A stretch of 64,000 nucleotides of DNA from Melittangium boletus DSM 14713. Its GTDB lineage: Bacteria > Myxococcota > Myxococcia > Myxococcales > Myxococcaceae. Under the pieces are notes generated by a model, which saw only the letters and a program-made list of their open reading frames with translations, made no database searches and was not told where the DNA came from. The position numbers were made by a program, and so were the translations under genes. The stretch is taken from contig NZ_CP022163.1 in NCBI RefSeq assembly GCF_002305855.1, forward strand, positions 5,332,292 to 5,396,291, given 5' to 3'. This document shows, piece by piece, positions 50,755 to 58,488 of the stretch; positions within the stretch are counted from its first letter, which is position 1; every line of letters begins with the position of its first letter.

Positions 50755-51715
50755 GTACCTGCTGACGGCCTTCTTCGTCGCTCAACCCGTGGCCGCTCCG
50801 GCCCCGGCCGCCGCCTCCGCCTCCCCCCGCGACACGTCCCCACGCCTGCGCGACCCGGTGGAGATCTCCTCCAAGCGCGTGACGGGCTCGCGCTCCCAGG
50901 CGGTGTTCTCCGGCGACGTGGTGGTGAAGCAGCGGACCATGGATCTGCGCTGCGACGAGATGACGGCCTCCTACACCGGCCCGCGCGAGGTGACGCGCGT
51001 GGAGTGCGCGGGCCACATGCGCGTGGTGGATGGGGCGCGCACGGCCCAGGGTGAACGCGCCGTGTTCGACGTGCCCAGCGGCGTGCTGGTGGCCACGGGC
51101 AACCCCGAGGCGAGCGACCCCACCACCCGGCTGCGCGGCTCCGAGATGCGCCTGGTGATGGGCTCGCCCGGCCTCGAATACGAGGTGGACGACGCCACCG
51201 TCACCCTCGAGGCGGCTCCGCTCACGCCCCGGCGCAAGCCCGCGGGCAAGGAGGCCCCGGCCGCGCGCGTTCCGGCCGAGGTGACGGCCCGCAAGGTCGT
51301 GGGCTCTCGCGCCCAATCCGTCTTCACCGGCGACGTGGTGGTGAAGCACCGCACCATGGAGCTGCGCTGCGACAAGATGATCGCCTACTACACCGCCGCA
51401 CAGCAGGTGAGCCGCGCGGAGTGCGTGGGGCACGTGCGGGCCACGGACGCGGACCGGTCGGTCCGGGGCGAGCGGGCCGAATTCCGGGTGCCCACCGGGG
51501 TGTTGGTGGTCACCGGAAACCCCGAGGCGCGCGACGCCACCACCCACCTGCGGGGCTCGGAAGTGCGCATGACGGTGGGGGACGCGAATTTCGAGGTGAA
51601 GGACGCCGTTGTGACGGTCGAGTCGGCGACGCCTCCCCGGGGCAGGGAGGCAGGCAAGGGCAGTCCGGCTCCCACGCCCACCAACCCCCCTTCAGGAGGG
51701 ACGAGGAATCCATGA
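50747..51715 (+). CDS. lptA: LPS transport protein LptA with duplicated OstA domain
   Basis: A 322-residue periplasmic protein that bridges the inner and outer membrane for LPS transit. After an N-terminal hydrophobic segment (MIEYLLTAFFVAQPVAAP) two OstA domains are visible. The first (about 35-160) has SQAVFSGDVVVKQRTMDLRC and GVLVATGNPEASD. The second (about 180-305) has AQSVFTGDVVVKHRTMELRC and GVLVVTGNPEARD. E. coli LptA has one such domain in about 185 residues, so this protein is a tandem duplication. ATG 50747 overlaps lptC by eight bases, and its TGA overlaps the lptB ATG (ATGA). Confidence 0.88.
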   Translation: MIEYLLTAFFVAQPVAAPAPAAASASPRDTSPRLRDPVEISSKRVTGSRSQAVFSGDVVVKQRTMDLRCDEMTASYTGPREVTRVECAGHMRVVDGARTAQGERAVFDVPSGVLVATGNPEASDPTTRLRGSEMRLVMGSPGLEYEVDDATVTLEAAPLTPRRKPAGKEAPAARVPAEVTARKVVGSRAQSVFTGDVVVKHRTMELRCDKMIAYYTAAQQVSRAECVGHVRATDADRSVRGERAEFRVPTGVLVVTGNPEARDATTHLRGSEVRMTVGDANFEVKDAVVTVESATPPRGREAGKGSPAPTPTNPPSGGTRNP

Positions 51716-52449
51716 GCGGCCGCCTGTTCGCCGAGGGTCTGCGCAAGACGTTCCACAAGCGCCAGGTGGTCCGGGACGTGTCGTTCCACGTCGCCCAGGG
51801 CGAGGTGGTGGGGCTGCTCGGTCCCAATGGCGCCGGCAAGACGACGAGCTTCAACATGGTCGTGGGCCTGGTGCGGCCCGACGCCGGCCGGGTGCACATG
51901 GACGGCGAGGATCTCACCGCCCTGCCCATGCACCGGCGCACCCTCCACGGCCTGGGCTATCTGCCCCAGGAGTCCTCCATCTTCCGCAAGCTCACGGTGC
52001 GGCAGAACTTCCTGTCCGTGCTGGAGCTGCAGAAGGGCCTCACCCGCGCCGAGCGCGAGAAGCGCGCCCAGCAGCTCCTGGAGGAGTTCGCCCTGGGGCA
52101 CGTGGCCGAATCGCTCGGCGAGCCCCTGTCCGGTGGCGAGCGCCGGCGCACCGAAATCGCCCGCTCCCTCATCCCCAACCCCCGCTTCATCCTCTTCGAC
52201 GAGCCCTTCGCCGGCGTGGACCCCATCAACGTGGGGGACATCCAGCAGCAGATCTCCCAGCTCAAGTCGCGCGGCCTCGGCGTCCTCATCACGGATCACA
52301 ACGTCCAGGAAACCCTGCGCATCTGTGATCGGGCCTACATCATCGCACAGGGGCAGATTCTCGAGGAGGGCTCTCCGGAACAGCTCGCCGCCTCCACGCG
52401 GGCCCGCGAGGTGTACCTGGGAGACCGATTCCGCTTGCACTCCGTGTGA
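51712..52449 (+). CDS. lptB: LPS export ABC transporter ATPase LptB
   Basis: A 245-residue cytosolic ATPase powering LPS extraction by LptB2FG. It has Walker A LLGPNGAGKTTSF, Q-loop YLPQESSIF, ABC signature LSGGERRR, Walker B FILFDEPFAG with the catalytic Glu, and the H-loop LITDHNV. LptB-specific features include EPFAGVDPINVGDIQQ. The start overlaps the lptA stop and has AGGAGGGACGAGG upstream. lptF and lptG are not in the window. rpoN follows after a 262-bp gap that carries a possible sigma-54 promoter. Confidence 0.95.
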   Translation: MSGRLFAEGLRKTFHKRQVVRDVSFHVAQGEVVGLLGPNGAGKTTSFNMVVGLVRPDAGRVHMDGEDLTALPMHRRTLHGLGYLPQESSIFRKLTVRQNFLSVLELQKGLTRAEREKRAQQLLEEFALGHVAESLGEPLSGGERRRTEIARSLIPNPRFILFDEPFAGVDPINVGDIQQQISQLKSRGLGVLITDHNVQETLRICDRAYIIAQGQILEEGSPEQLAASTRAREVYLGDRFRLHSV

Positions 52450-52645
52450 GGCCCGAGGAACCGGCGCCGCGAGACGGTCGTCCCACGCGGCGGCCGCTTG
52501 CAGCCCCGTGCCAACTCGTCGACTCGTGAACGTCTCCGCGCGCCTCACGTCTGTCCAAGTTCCCGGAATAAATAAGGAAATTCACTCTCTGCAAGGAGCA
52601 GGCCGAACCCTGGGGCACTGGACGAAGTCAGGGGTCCTTGTTAGG

Positions 52646-52662
52646 TTGGCACGGTCCTTGAT
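52646..52662 (+). promoter_or_regulatory. Possible -24/-12 (sigma-54) promoter in front of rpoN
   Basis: TTGGCACGGTCCTTGAT matches the sigma-54 consensus TGGCACG-N4-TTGCW perfectly at -24 and with exact spacing, but the -12 GC reads GA. Transcription would start near 52673, about 40 nt before the rpoN ATG. A GATGGCGA/TCGCCATC dyad (52660-52676) overlaps the start site. The -12 mismatch is at an important base, so function is uncertain. Confidence 0.35.
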
Positions 52663-52711
52663 GGCGAGTCGCCATCGAGTCGAGTGTTGAAACGGGCGGG
52701 AGACCCCAGAA

Positions 52712-54223
52712 ATGGCGATGGAACTCAAGCAGAGCCTGAAGCTTTCGCAGCAGCTGGTGATGACGCCCCAGCTGCAGCAGGCCATCAAGCTGCTGCAACT
52801 CTCGCGGATGGAGCTGTTGGAGCAGGTGCGGGAGGAGATGGATCAGAACCCCCTGCTCGAGCAGCCGGACGAGACCCCCTTCGGCGACCTGTCCGACAAG
52901 GAGCCGGGCGAGGCCTCTCACGAGGCGGCGAACACGGAGATTCCGAGGGATCTGGAAGCGCGCACCCCGGACACGGCCACGGAGTTCAAGGCCGACAAGG
53001 ACGGTCCGCCGGAAATCGACTGGGAGGCGTACCTCAACAGCTACCAGTTCAACGAGCCGACCACGGCGTCCAACAAGGGCAACGTGGCCACGGACGACAT
53101 GCCGTCCTTCGAAGCCAACATGGTGGAGAAGGAGGACCTGGCGGACCACCTCCAGGAGCAGCTGGGCACGCTGCGGCTCAACGAGGCCGAGCGCCGCATC
53201 GGCATGCTCATCCTCGGCAACCTGGACAATGACGGCTACCTCAAGCTGGAGGACGTGGAGGGGGATCCCCTCATCCGTCTGGCCAACGAGGCGGACGTGT
53301 CCATGAGCCTGGCCGAGCGCACGCTGCGCCGCATCCAGAACCTGGAGCCCAAGGGCTGCGCCGCGCGGGATCTGCACGAGTGCCTGCTCATCCAGGTGGC
53401 CGCGCTCAAGGACAAGCACGCGCCGCTCCTGGGCCTCATCATCAAGCGGCACATGAAGTACCTGGAGAGCAAGAACCTGCCGGCGATCGCCAAGGATTTG
53501 AAGGTGACGCTCGAGGAGGTGGTGGAGGCCTCCAAGCTGCTGCCCAAGCTGGATCCCAAGCCGGGCCGCAACTTCAGCGGCGACGACGCTCAGTTCATCA
53601 CCCCGGACGTCTTCATCTACAAGATGGAGGACGACTACACGGTGGTGCTCAACGACGACGGTCTGTCCAAGCTGCGCATCTCCGGCATGTACCGCAACGC
53701 GCTCAAGAATGGCGGCGTGGGCCCCGGGCAGACCAAGGAGTTCATCCAGGAGAAGCTGCGCAGCGCCCAGTGGCTCATCCGCTCCATCCACCAGCGCCAG
53801 CGCACCATCTACAAGGTCACCGAGAGCATCGTGAAGTTCCAGCGCGAGTTCCTGGACCTGGGCATCGCCCACCTCAAGCCGCTCATCCTCCGGGACGTGG
53901 CCGAGGACATCGGCATGCACGAGTCCACCGTGTCGCGCGTGACGACGAACAAGTACGTGCACACGCCCCAGGGCATCTTCGAGCTCAAGTACTTCTTCAA
54001 CTCGTCCATCGCCCGCGTGTCCGGAGAGGACACCGCCAGCGAGGCCGTGAAGCACCACATCAAGCAGCTCGTGTCGCAGGAAGACCCGCGCAACCCGTAC
54101 TCGGATCAGAAGATCGTCGAGCTGCTCAAGGCCCAGGGCACGGAGATCGCCCGGCGCACGGTGGCCAAGTACCGGGAAGTGCTCAACATCCTGCCGAGCA
54201 GCAAGCGCAAGAAGTACTTCTAG
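52712..54223 (+). CDS. rpoN: RNA polymerase sigma-54 factor RpoN
   Basis: A 503-residue sigma factor of the enhancer-dependent class. Region I is Gln-rich (LKQSLKLSQQLVMTPQLQQA, IKLLQLSRMELLEQV). Region II is acidic and of variable length. The core-binding domain includes GYLKLEDVE and IQNLEPKGCAARDL. The DNA-binding part has the helix-turn-helix LILRDVAEDIGMHESTVSRV and the RpoN box ARRTVAKYRE near the C-terminus, so all functional parts are intact. Myxobacteria use RpoN with many enhancer-binding proteins during development, and it is essential in M. xanthus. GGGAG lies nine bases before the ATG. A strong hairpin follows the gene. Confidence 0.97.
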   Translation: MAMELKQSLKLSQQLVMTPQLQQAIKLLQLSRMELLEQVREEMDQNPLLEQPDETPFGDLSDKEPGEASHEAANTEIPRDLEARTPDTATEFKADKDGPPEIDWEAYLNSYQFNEPTTASNKGNVATDDMPSFEANMVEKEDLADHLQEQLGTLRLNEAERRIGMLILGNLDNDGYLKLEDVEGDPLIRLANEADVSMSLAERTLRRIQNLEPKGCAARDLHECLLIQVAALKDKHAPLLGLIIKRHMKYLESKNLPAIAKDLKVTLEEVVEASKLLPKLDPKPGRNFSGDDAQFITPDVFIYKMEDDYTVVLNDDGLSKLRISGMYRNALKNGGVGPGQTKEFIQEKLRSAQWLIRSIHQRQRTIYKVTESIVKFQREFLDLGIAHLKPLILRDVAEDIGMHESTVSRVTTNKYVHTPQGIFELKYFFNSSIARVSGEDTASEAVKHHIKQLVSQEDPRNPYSDQKIVELLKAQGTEIARRTVAKYREVLNILPSSKRKKYF

Positions 54224-54236
54224 CCGTCCGGGGGCG

Positions 54237-54271
54237 CCGGGGGAGGGGGCCCACCGCGAGCCCCCACCCGG
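54237..54271. terminator. Hairpin between rpoN and the convergent L,D-transpeptidase gene
   Basis: CCGGGGGAGGGGGC (54237-54250) can pair with GCCCCCACCCGG (54260-54271) with one internal mismatch and a 9-base loop. It starts 13 bases after the rpoN stop and ends four bases before the last codon of the convergent gene. There is no T-run. It is probably a shared terminator. Confidence 0.6.
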
Positions 54272-54275
54272 TGTC

Positions 54276-55151
54276 TCAGCGCGAGGCCACGGCGGTGCCC
54301 AGGTCCGGCTTGCCGGAGGGCTCCGCGGGCCGCTCCAGGTGCGGATCATTGATGCTGTCCACGATGGCCACCTTGTCCCCCACGCTCAGCGCGTCGTAGA
54401 GGGCGATGATGGCGGTGTTGTCGTGGCGGATGCAGCCGTGGGACACGTCCTCGCCGAGCTGGAGCGGGGCGTTGGTGCCGTGCAGCTCCTCGCCGGAGCG
54501 GGCGCCATTGGCCCACGACAGGTCCACCAGGCGCGGCCCGAAGACGAATCCTCCCCACAGCTTCTGGCCCAGGGCATGGGCCGCCGCCTCGTCCAGCTTG
54601 CCCGTCACCTTCTTGAGGCCCGAGTCCGTCTGCGTGTAGCGCGTACCCACGGCGTTGCCGAAGATGGCCTGGAGCTGGCCCTCGGGGGTGAAGAGGAACG
54701 TCCGGTGCTCGTTCTTCACCACCACCACGCGCACGGCGGTGCCCTGGTAGCGCGGGGCGGGCAGGTGCCGCAGCTGGCCCTTCTGGCCGGGCGGGGGCGT
54801 GAGCGCGTCCAGTGCGCGCAGGGTGGCGGCGTCCACGGTGGCATGGGCGCGCACCTGGGGAAAGGCCGTGCGGGCATGCACCTGGAAATTGCGCACCGCC
54901 TTGGCGGACTGCGGTCCGAAGCCGCCATCCGCCCCGCCGTACAGGCTGAAGCCCAGGTCGATCAGCGCCTGCTGCACCGCGCGCACCGCCGGGCCCTTGG
55001 CGCCGCTTCCCAGGGTGGCCTTGCCCGCGAGCACGGGGGCCAGCTCCGGCACGTGGGCGAAGCGCTCGTTGCCCAGGGGTTCCGGCTCCCCCCCGTCCGG
55101 GGGCGGCGCGGCGGTGGGTGGAGGCGAGGAACCAGTGGAATCTTGGGTCAT
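54276..55151 (-). CDS. Peptidoglycan-binding L,D-transpeptidase (YkuD family) without visible signal peptide
   Basis: A 291-residue protein. A Pro/Ser-rich start is followed by a PG_binding_1 domain (about 60-125: GAKGPAVRAVQQALIDLGF, GGFGPQSAKAVRNFQ) and a YkuD catalytic domain (about 150-270) with HGTNAPLQLGEDVSHGCIRH. The last part contains the catalytic His and Cys. It would form or edit 3-3 cross-links or attach proteins to the wall, which requires export, yet no Sec or lipoprotein signal is seen at any in-frame start, including upstream ones. The ATG at 55151 lacks a strong ribosome binding site. It is divergent from a lipoprotein gene 172 bp away. Confidence 0.85.
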   Translation of the reverse strand: MTQDSTGSSPPPTAAPPPDGGEPEPLGNERFAHVPELAPVLAGKATLGSGAKGPAVRAVQQALIDLGFSLYGGADGGFGPQSAKAVRNFQVHARTAFPQVRAHATVDAATLRALDALTPPPGQKGQLRHLPAPRYQGTAVRVVVVKNEHRTFLFTPEGQLQAIFGNAVGTRYTQTDSGLKKVTGKLDEAAAHALGQKLWGGFVFGPRLVDLSWANGARSGEELHGTNAPLQLGEDVSHGCIRHDNTAIIALYDALSVGDKVAIVDSINDPHLERPAEPSGKPDLGTAVASR

Positions 55152-55323
55152 GGTGCGTCTCGGGGTGCTGGAACCGGGGGCCGGGGGGGCCACCGGGTTC
55201 CGGCGGATGGGCGCGCAGCATATACAGGTCGGCTGACCCGATGAGCCCCGAGCACGCGCCCCTCCGCTGGCGGCCCATTACCGCATTCTCGACACCGAGG
55301 GGCCCGAGTAGGGTCGCCCTCCC

Positions 55324-56094
55324 ATGCCTTCCGTCCGCCTTCCCCGTCGTGTCCCGGGACTGCTCGCCGTGCTGGGGTTGCTCTCCGGTTGTGGCTCGTC
55401 CGTGGCCCCGTCCGTCACCCTCGCGGACCTGAGGGGCCGCACCCTCCAGTTCGCCCTCACGGACGTGGACTCGCTGGAGCGGCCCTCCACCCCGGGGGCC
55501 CACCGGGTGACGGTGCTGTTCTCCCAGGAGGAAGGGTGCGTGCGGCTCACCGACGGCGTCACCGCCACCCTCGAGGGCGAGCCCATGACGCTCGTGCCCG
55601 GAGGCTTCTCTGGAAGCGGCGGCCGTCAGACGTGCGAGTCCCCCCGGGCCACCTTCGATTTCGATCCCGCGCGGTGGGGCGGTGGTGCGCCCCAGGACGT
55701 GCGCATCACCCTGCGCGATGACACCCACACCGTGGACGTGGTGCTCGCGGGGGCCCAGGCCAAGCGGCGTCTGGTGCGGGGGGGCGGGGCCTCGGGCACC
55801 ACGCTGCAGCGCGGACAGGTGCAGACGTACGAGTGGCAACCCGCGAGCGATACCGTGGTGGATGCCCTGAAGGTCAGCCTCACGCCCCGGAGTGGCGGTC
55901 TCACCACCAGCCTGCCGGTGGAGCAGGAGGGCAACACCGGCCGTTTCCTCGTGCCCGAGGCCAGCACCGAGGGTCTGTACCTCTTGCGTCTGGATGGCAC
56001 CGCCACGGTGCGGGTCCTCTCCTGCGAGGGCGTGGCGGGATGCGAGGGCGGTGTGGTGCACTCGGAGGAGGTTGAAGTCACCGTCGCGCGCTGA
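55324..56094 (+). CDS. Lipoprotein of unknown function
   Basis: A 256-residue precursor with a clear lipobox (GLLAVLGLLSGCGSS). The mature part is rich in beta-strands and Gly/Thr, with two Cys pairs (EGCVRL and RQTC, then LSCEGVAGCEGG). The C-terminal half resembles an all-beta Ig-like domain (STEGLYLLRLDGTATVRVLSC). I do not recognise a family. The start is the first ATG before the signal sequence. It is divergent from the L,D-transpeptidase gene; an SDR gene follows 101 bp downstream on the same strand. Confidence 0.65.
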   Translation: MPSVRLPRRVPGLLAVLGLLSGCGSSVAPSVTLADLRGRTLQFALTDVDSLERPSTPGAHRVTVLFSQEEGCVRLTDGVTATLEGEPMTLVPGGFSGSGGRQTCESPRATFDFDPARWGGGAPQDVRITLRDDTHTVDVVLAGAQAKRRLVRGGGASGTTLQRGQVQTYEWQPASDTVVDALKVSLTPRSGGLTTSLPVEQEGNTGRFLVPEASTEGLYLLRLDGTATVRVLSCEGVAGCEGGVVHSEEVEVTVAR

Positions 56095-56195
56095 GCCCGC
56101 CCGCTGTCCGAGCGGGTCCAACGCCTCCGTTGTTGTCCGGACCCCGGCGTCCCCACCCTGGGCAGGTACTCATCTGCCCACCACGGAGATTCGCC

Positions 56196-57074
56196 ATGGC
56201 CCAGAAGGACCCGCGCAACGTCGGACACAAGCCCCCCCGGCCCCCGCAGGAGCAGGAGGCGCCCGGCATCGAGGCGAAGATGACGCCCGCCCCGGATTAC
56301 GGCCTGACGTCCTACAAGGGACTCGGCCGGTTGAAGGGCAGGGTGGCGCTCGTCACCGGGGGCGACAGTGGCATTGGCCGCGCGGTGTGCCTCGCGTTCG
56401 CCCGGGAAGGCGCGGACGTGGCCTTCGGCTACCTCAACGAGGACCAGGACGCGGCCGAGACCCGGCGGGTGGTGGAGGAGTCGGGCCACCAGGTCATCTC
56501 CTTCCGGGGAGACCTGACGGACGAGGCGGTGTGCCGCCAACTCATCGAGGACACGGTGAAGCGCTTTGGCCGCATCGACGTGCTCGTCAACAACGCGGCC
56601 TACCAGGGCAAGGCGGTGGAGCGCTTCGAGGACCTCACCGCCGAGCGCATCGAGCGCACCTTCCGCACCAACATCCTCGCGATGTTCCACCTGGTGCGCT
56701 ACGCGCTGCCGCACATGAAGGCGGGGGCCTCCATCATCAACACGGCGTCCGTCCAGGCCTACCAGCCGTCGCCCCCCATCCTCGACTACGCGAGCACCAA
56801 GGGCGCCATCGTCACCTTCACCAAGGGGTTGAGCCAGTCGCTCATCGAGCGCGGCATCCGCGTCAACGCCGTGGCCCCGGGGCCGGTGTGGACGCCCATC
56901 ATCCCGGCCTCCTTCGACGCGGAGAAGGTGGCGACGTTCGGCGAGAGCAACCCCACCGGACGCGCGGGGCAGCCTGCGGAGCTCGCTCCCTCGTTCGTCT
57001 TCCTCGCCTCGGATGAGTCCACCTACGTGAATGGTGAAATCCTCGGCGTCACCGGCGGCAAGCTGCTCGCGTAA
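56196..57074 (+). CDS. Short-chain dehydrogenase/reductase (YghA/GsiB-like stress SDR)
   Basis: A 292-residue NAD(P)-dependent oxidoreductase. An N-terminal extension of about 45 residues (PGIEAKMTPAPDYG) is characteristic of the YghA-like branch. The Rossmann motif is TGGDSGIGRAV, NNAAYQG is present, and the catalytic residues are Ser (NTASVQAY) and Tyr-x3-Lys (DYASTKGA). FLASDESTYVNGEILGVTGG closes the domain. The substrate is unknown; relatives reduce simple aldehydes or ketones and are stress-induced. GGAG lies seven bases before ATG 56196. Immediately downstream lies the possible sigma-54 small RNA unit. In M. xanthus the developmental sRNA Pxr is, as I recall, encoded beside an SDR gene. 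Confidence 0.88.
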   Translation: MAQKDPRNVGHKPPRPPQEQEAPGIEAKMTPAPDYGLTSYKGLGRLKGRVALVTGGDSGIGRAVCLAFAREGADVAFGYLNEDQDAAETRRVVEESGHQVISFRGDLTDEAVCRQLIEDTVKRFGRIDVLVNNAAYQGKAVERFEDLTAERIERTFRTNILAMFHLVRYALPHMKAGASIINTASVQAYQPSPPILDYASTKGAIVTFTKGLSQSLIERGIRVNAVAPGPVWTPIIPASFDAEKVATFGESNPTGRAGQPAELAPSFVFLASDESTYVNGEILGVTGGKLLA

Positions 57075-57159
57075 TTCTTACCCGGTTCAGGCCTGGCTGC
57101 CTCCTCCTCCCCATGCCGTAAGTCCTTGAATTCAAAGGGCTCGCGGCGTGGGGAATGGC

Positions 57160-57175
57160 TGGCACGAGGGATGCT
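57160..57175 (+). promoter_or_regulatory. Near-consensus -24/-12 (sigma-54) promoter
   Basis: TGGCACGAGGGATGCT matches TGGCACG-N4-TTGCW with a perfect -24 element, exact spacing, an intact -12 GC and a single mismatch (A for the first T of the -12 element). It points right, and transcription would start near 57186. It lies 85 bp after the SDR stop and close to rpoN in the genome. An enhancer-binding site was not identified. Confidence 0.65.
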
Positions 57176-57185
57176 CCATGCCTTG

Positions 57186-57323
57186 TCGTCCGGATGAGGG
57201 GATGGGGCGGGTCGGGGCGGGACGGATTGAAGGGTTGTTGGAGGGGAGAGCCCTGTCAGGGGCCGCAGTGAGGGAGTGCCTTGGGGAGGGGCCGCTGGGG
57301 GGCGGCCCCTCCCCAATTCTTTT
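57186..57323 (+). ncRNA. Candidate sigma-54-dependent small RNA (possible Pxr homologue)
   Basis: About 138 nt lie between the -24/-12 promoter and a strong intrinsic terminator, with no open frame that has a ribosome binding site. The transcript would be G-rich. Potential stems are CGTCC (57187-57191) with GGACG further on, a small CCCT/AGGG hairpin near 57251-57261 and the 13-bp terminator stem. Size, promoter class, flanking SDR gene and taxon resemble Pxr, the sRNA that blocks fruiting-body development in M. xanthus under nutrient-rich conditions. I cannot compare the sequences from memory, so the homology is a hypothesis. The alternative is a long regulatory leader of rpiA. Confidence 0.45.
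57283..57323 (+). terminator. Intrinsic terminator or attenuator before rpiA
   Basis: GGGGAGGGGCCGC (57283-57295) and GCGGCCCCTCCCC (57302-57314) form a perfect 13-bp stem with a 6-base loop, followed by AATTCTTTT. This is the only hairpin in the window with a convincing U-rich tail, and only for rightward transcription. It ends 18 bases before the rpiA ATG, so read-through, a separate start site or regulated anti-termination is needed for rpiA expression. Confidence 0.8.
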
Positions 57324-57341
57324 CGTGCGAACGTACGGACG

Positions 57342-58061
57342 ATGTCTCCGCCCATTGAGAGCCATAGCGAGAGCGATAGCGCGCGGTTCAAACGCCAGGC
57401 CGCCGAGCATGCCGTGGAGGCCATCCAGCCCGGCATGGTGGTGGGACTGGGCTCGGGGAGCACCGCGGCCTTCGTGGTGAGACGGTTGGCCGAGCTTCGG
57501 ACGGAAGGGCGGTTGAGGGACGTGGTGGGCGTGCCCACGTCGCGGGCCACGGAAGCGCTGGCGCTGTCGCTCGGGGTGCCGCTCACCACGCTGGAGGAGC
57601 GGCCCGTGTTGGATCTCGCCATCGATGGCGCGGACGAGGTGGATCCCCGGCTGGGACTCATCAAGGGGGGGGGAGGCGCGCTCCTGCGCGAGAAGATCGT
57701 CGCCCAGGCGAGTCGGCGGCTGCTCATCGTGGTGGACGAGGCCAAGTTGTCGCCCCGGCTGGGAACGCGCTGGCCGGTGCCGGTGGATGTCCTGCCCTTT
57801 GGGTGGCGCTCCCAGGTGCTGTTCCTGGAAGGGCTCGGGGCCCGGGTCACCCGGCGCGAGGGTCCCGATGGGTCTCCCTTCCTGACGGACCAGGGCCACT
57901 TCGTGCTCGACTGTGCCTGGGGTCCACTGGACGCACCGGAAGCGCTCGCCGAGCGGTTGGCGGCCCGGGCCGGGCTCGTGGAGCACGGTCTGTTCCTGGG
58001 TCTGACGTCGGAGCTGGTGGTGGCGGGCACGAGAGGCATCGAGGTTCGCCGGCCCGGTTGA
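57342..58061 (+). CDS. rpiA: Ribose-5-phosphate isomerase A
   Basis: A 239-residue cytosolic enzyme that interconverts ribose 5-phosphate and ribulose 5-phosphate in the pentose phosphate pathway. Family motifs are complete: GLGSGSTAAFVV (phosphate loop), DLAIDGADEVDP with the catalytic acidic residues, LIKGGGGALLREKI with the catalytic Glu and Lys, and VVDEAKL. The length is normal (E. coli 219) with a short N-terminal extension. The ATG at 57342 has only a weak purine stretch upstream and lies just after a strong terminator-like hairpin, which suggests attenuation or read-through control. Confidence 0.95.
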   Translation: MSPPIESHSESDSARFKRQAAEHAVEAIQPGMVVGLGSGSTAAFVVRRLAELRTEGRLRDVVGVPTSRATEALALSLGVPLTTLEERPVLDLAIDGADEVDPRLGLIKGGGGALLREKIVAQASRRLLIVVDEAKLSPRLGTRWPVPVDVLPFGWRSQVLFLEGLGARVTRREGPDGSPFLTDQGHFVLDCAWGPLDAPEALAERLAARAGLVEHGLFLGLTSELVVAGTRGIEVRRPG

Positions 58062-58149
58062 GGGGGGCTCCCCCGCCTGTACGCCCCTCCCCGGGGGGAT
58101 CCGGATGATTACCTCTTGGGACAGTCAATCTCGAGAGGGGGTTGTGCAC

Positions 58150-58419
58150 ATGGGTCTCGAAACATTGGTCCTCTGGCTGTTCATTGGTCTCATCGCGGGC
58201 TGGCTCGCGTCGGCGGTGGTGGGCGGCGGCTACGGCATCGTGGGCGACATCGTGGTGGGCATCGTCGGCGCGTTCCTGGGCGGATGGCTCTTCCGGGCCC
58301 TGGGGGTGGGTGCTCCGGGTGGCGGCCTCGTGTCCTCGATCATCGTGGCCTTCGTCGGGGCGGTCGTCCTACTGTTGATCCTCAGGGCGATTCATCGAAC
58401 GACATACCGGGCCACTTGA
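58150..58419 (+). CDS. GlsB/YeaQ/YmgE family small membrane protein
   Basis: An 89-residue protein with three hydrophobic segments, of the transglycosylase-associated (GlsB/YeaQ/YmgE) family. LVLWLFIGLIAGWLAS, the glycine-rich GGGYGIVGDIVVGIVGAFLGGWLF and SSIIVAFVGAVVLLLILR are diagnostic. Members are stress-responsive inner-membrane proteins of unclear function and do not act as transglycosylases themselves. GAGAGGGGG eight bases before the ATG at 58150 supports the start. It lies between rpiA and a glycosyltransferase gene on the same strand. Confidence 0.9.
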   Translation: MGLETLVLWLFIGLIAGWLASAVVGGGYGIVGDIVVGIVGAFLGGWLFRALGVGAPGGGLVSSIIVAFVGAVVLLLILRAIHRTTYRAT

Positions 58420-58488
58420 GGCCCTCCGGGCGGCCGGGTGTGAAGGTCCGCGCGGGACCTTCCACCCTCGCACTGGCGGACTTCCATC

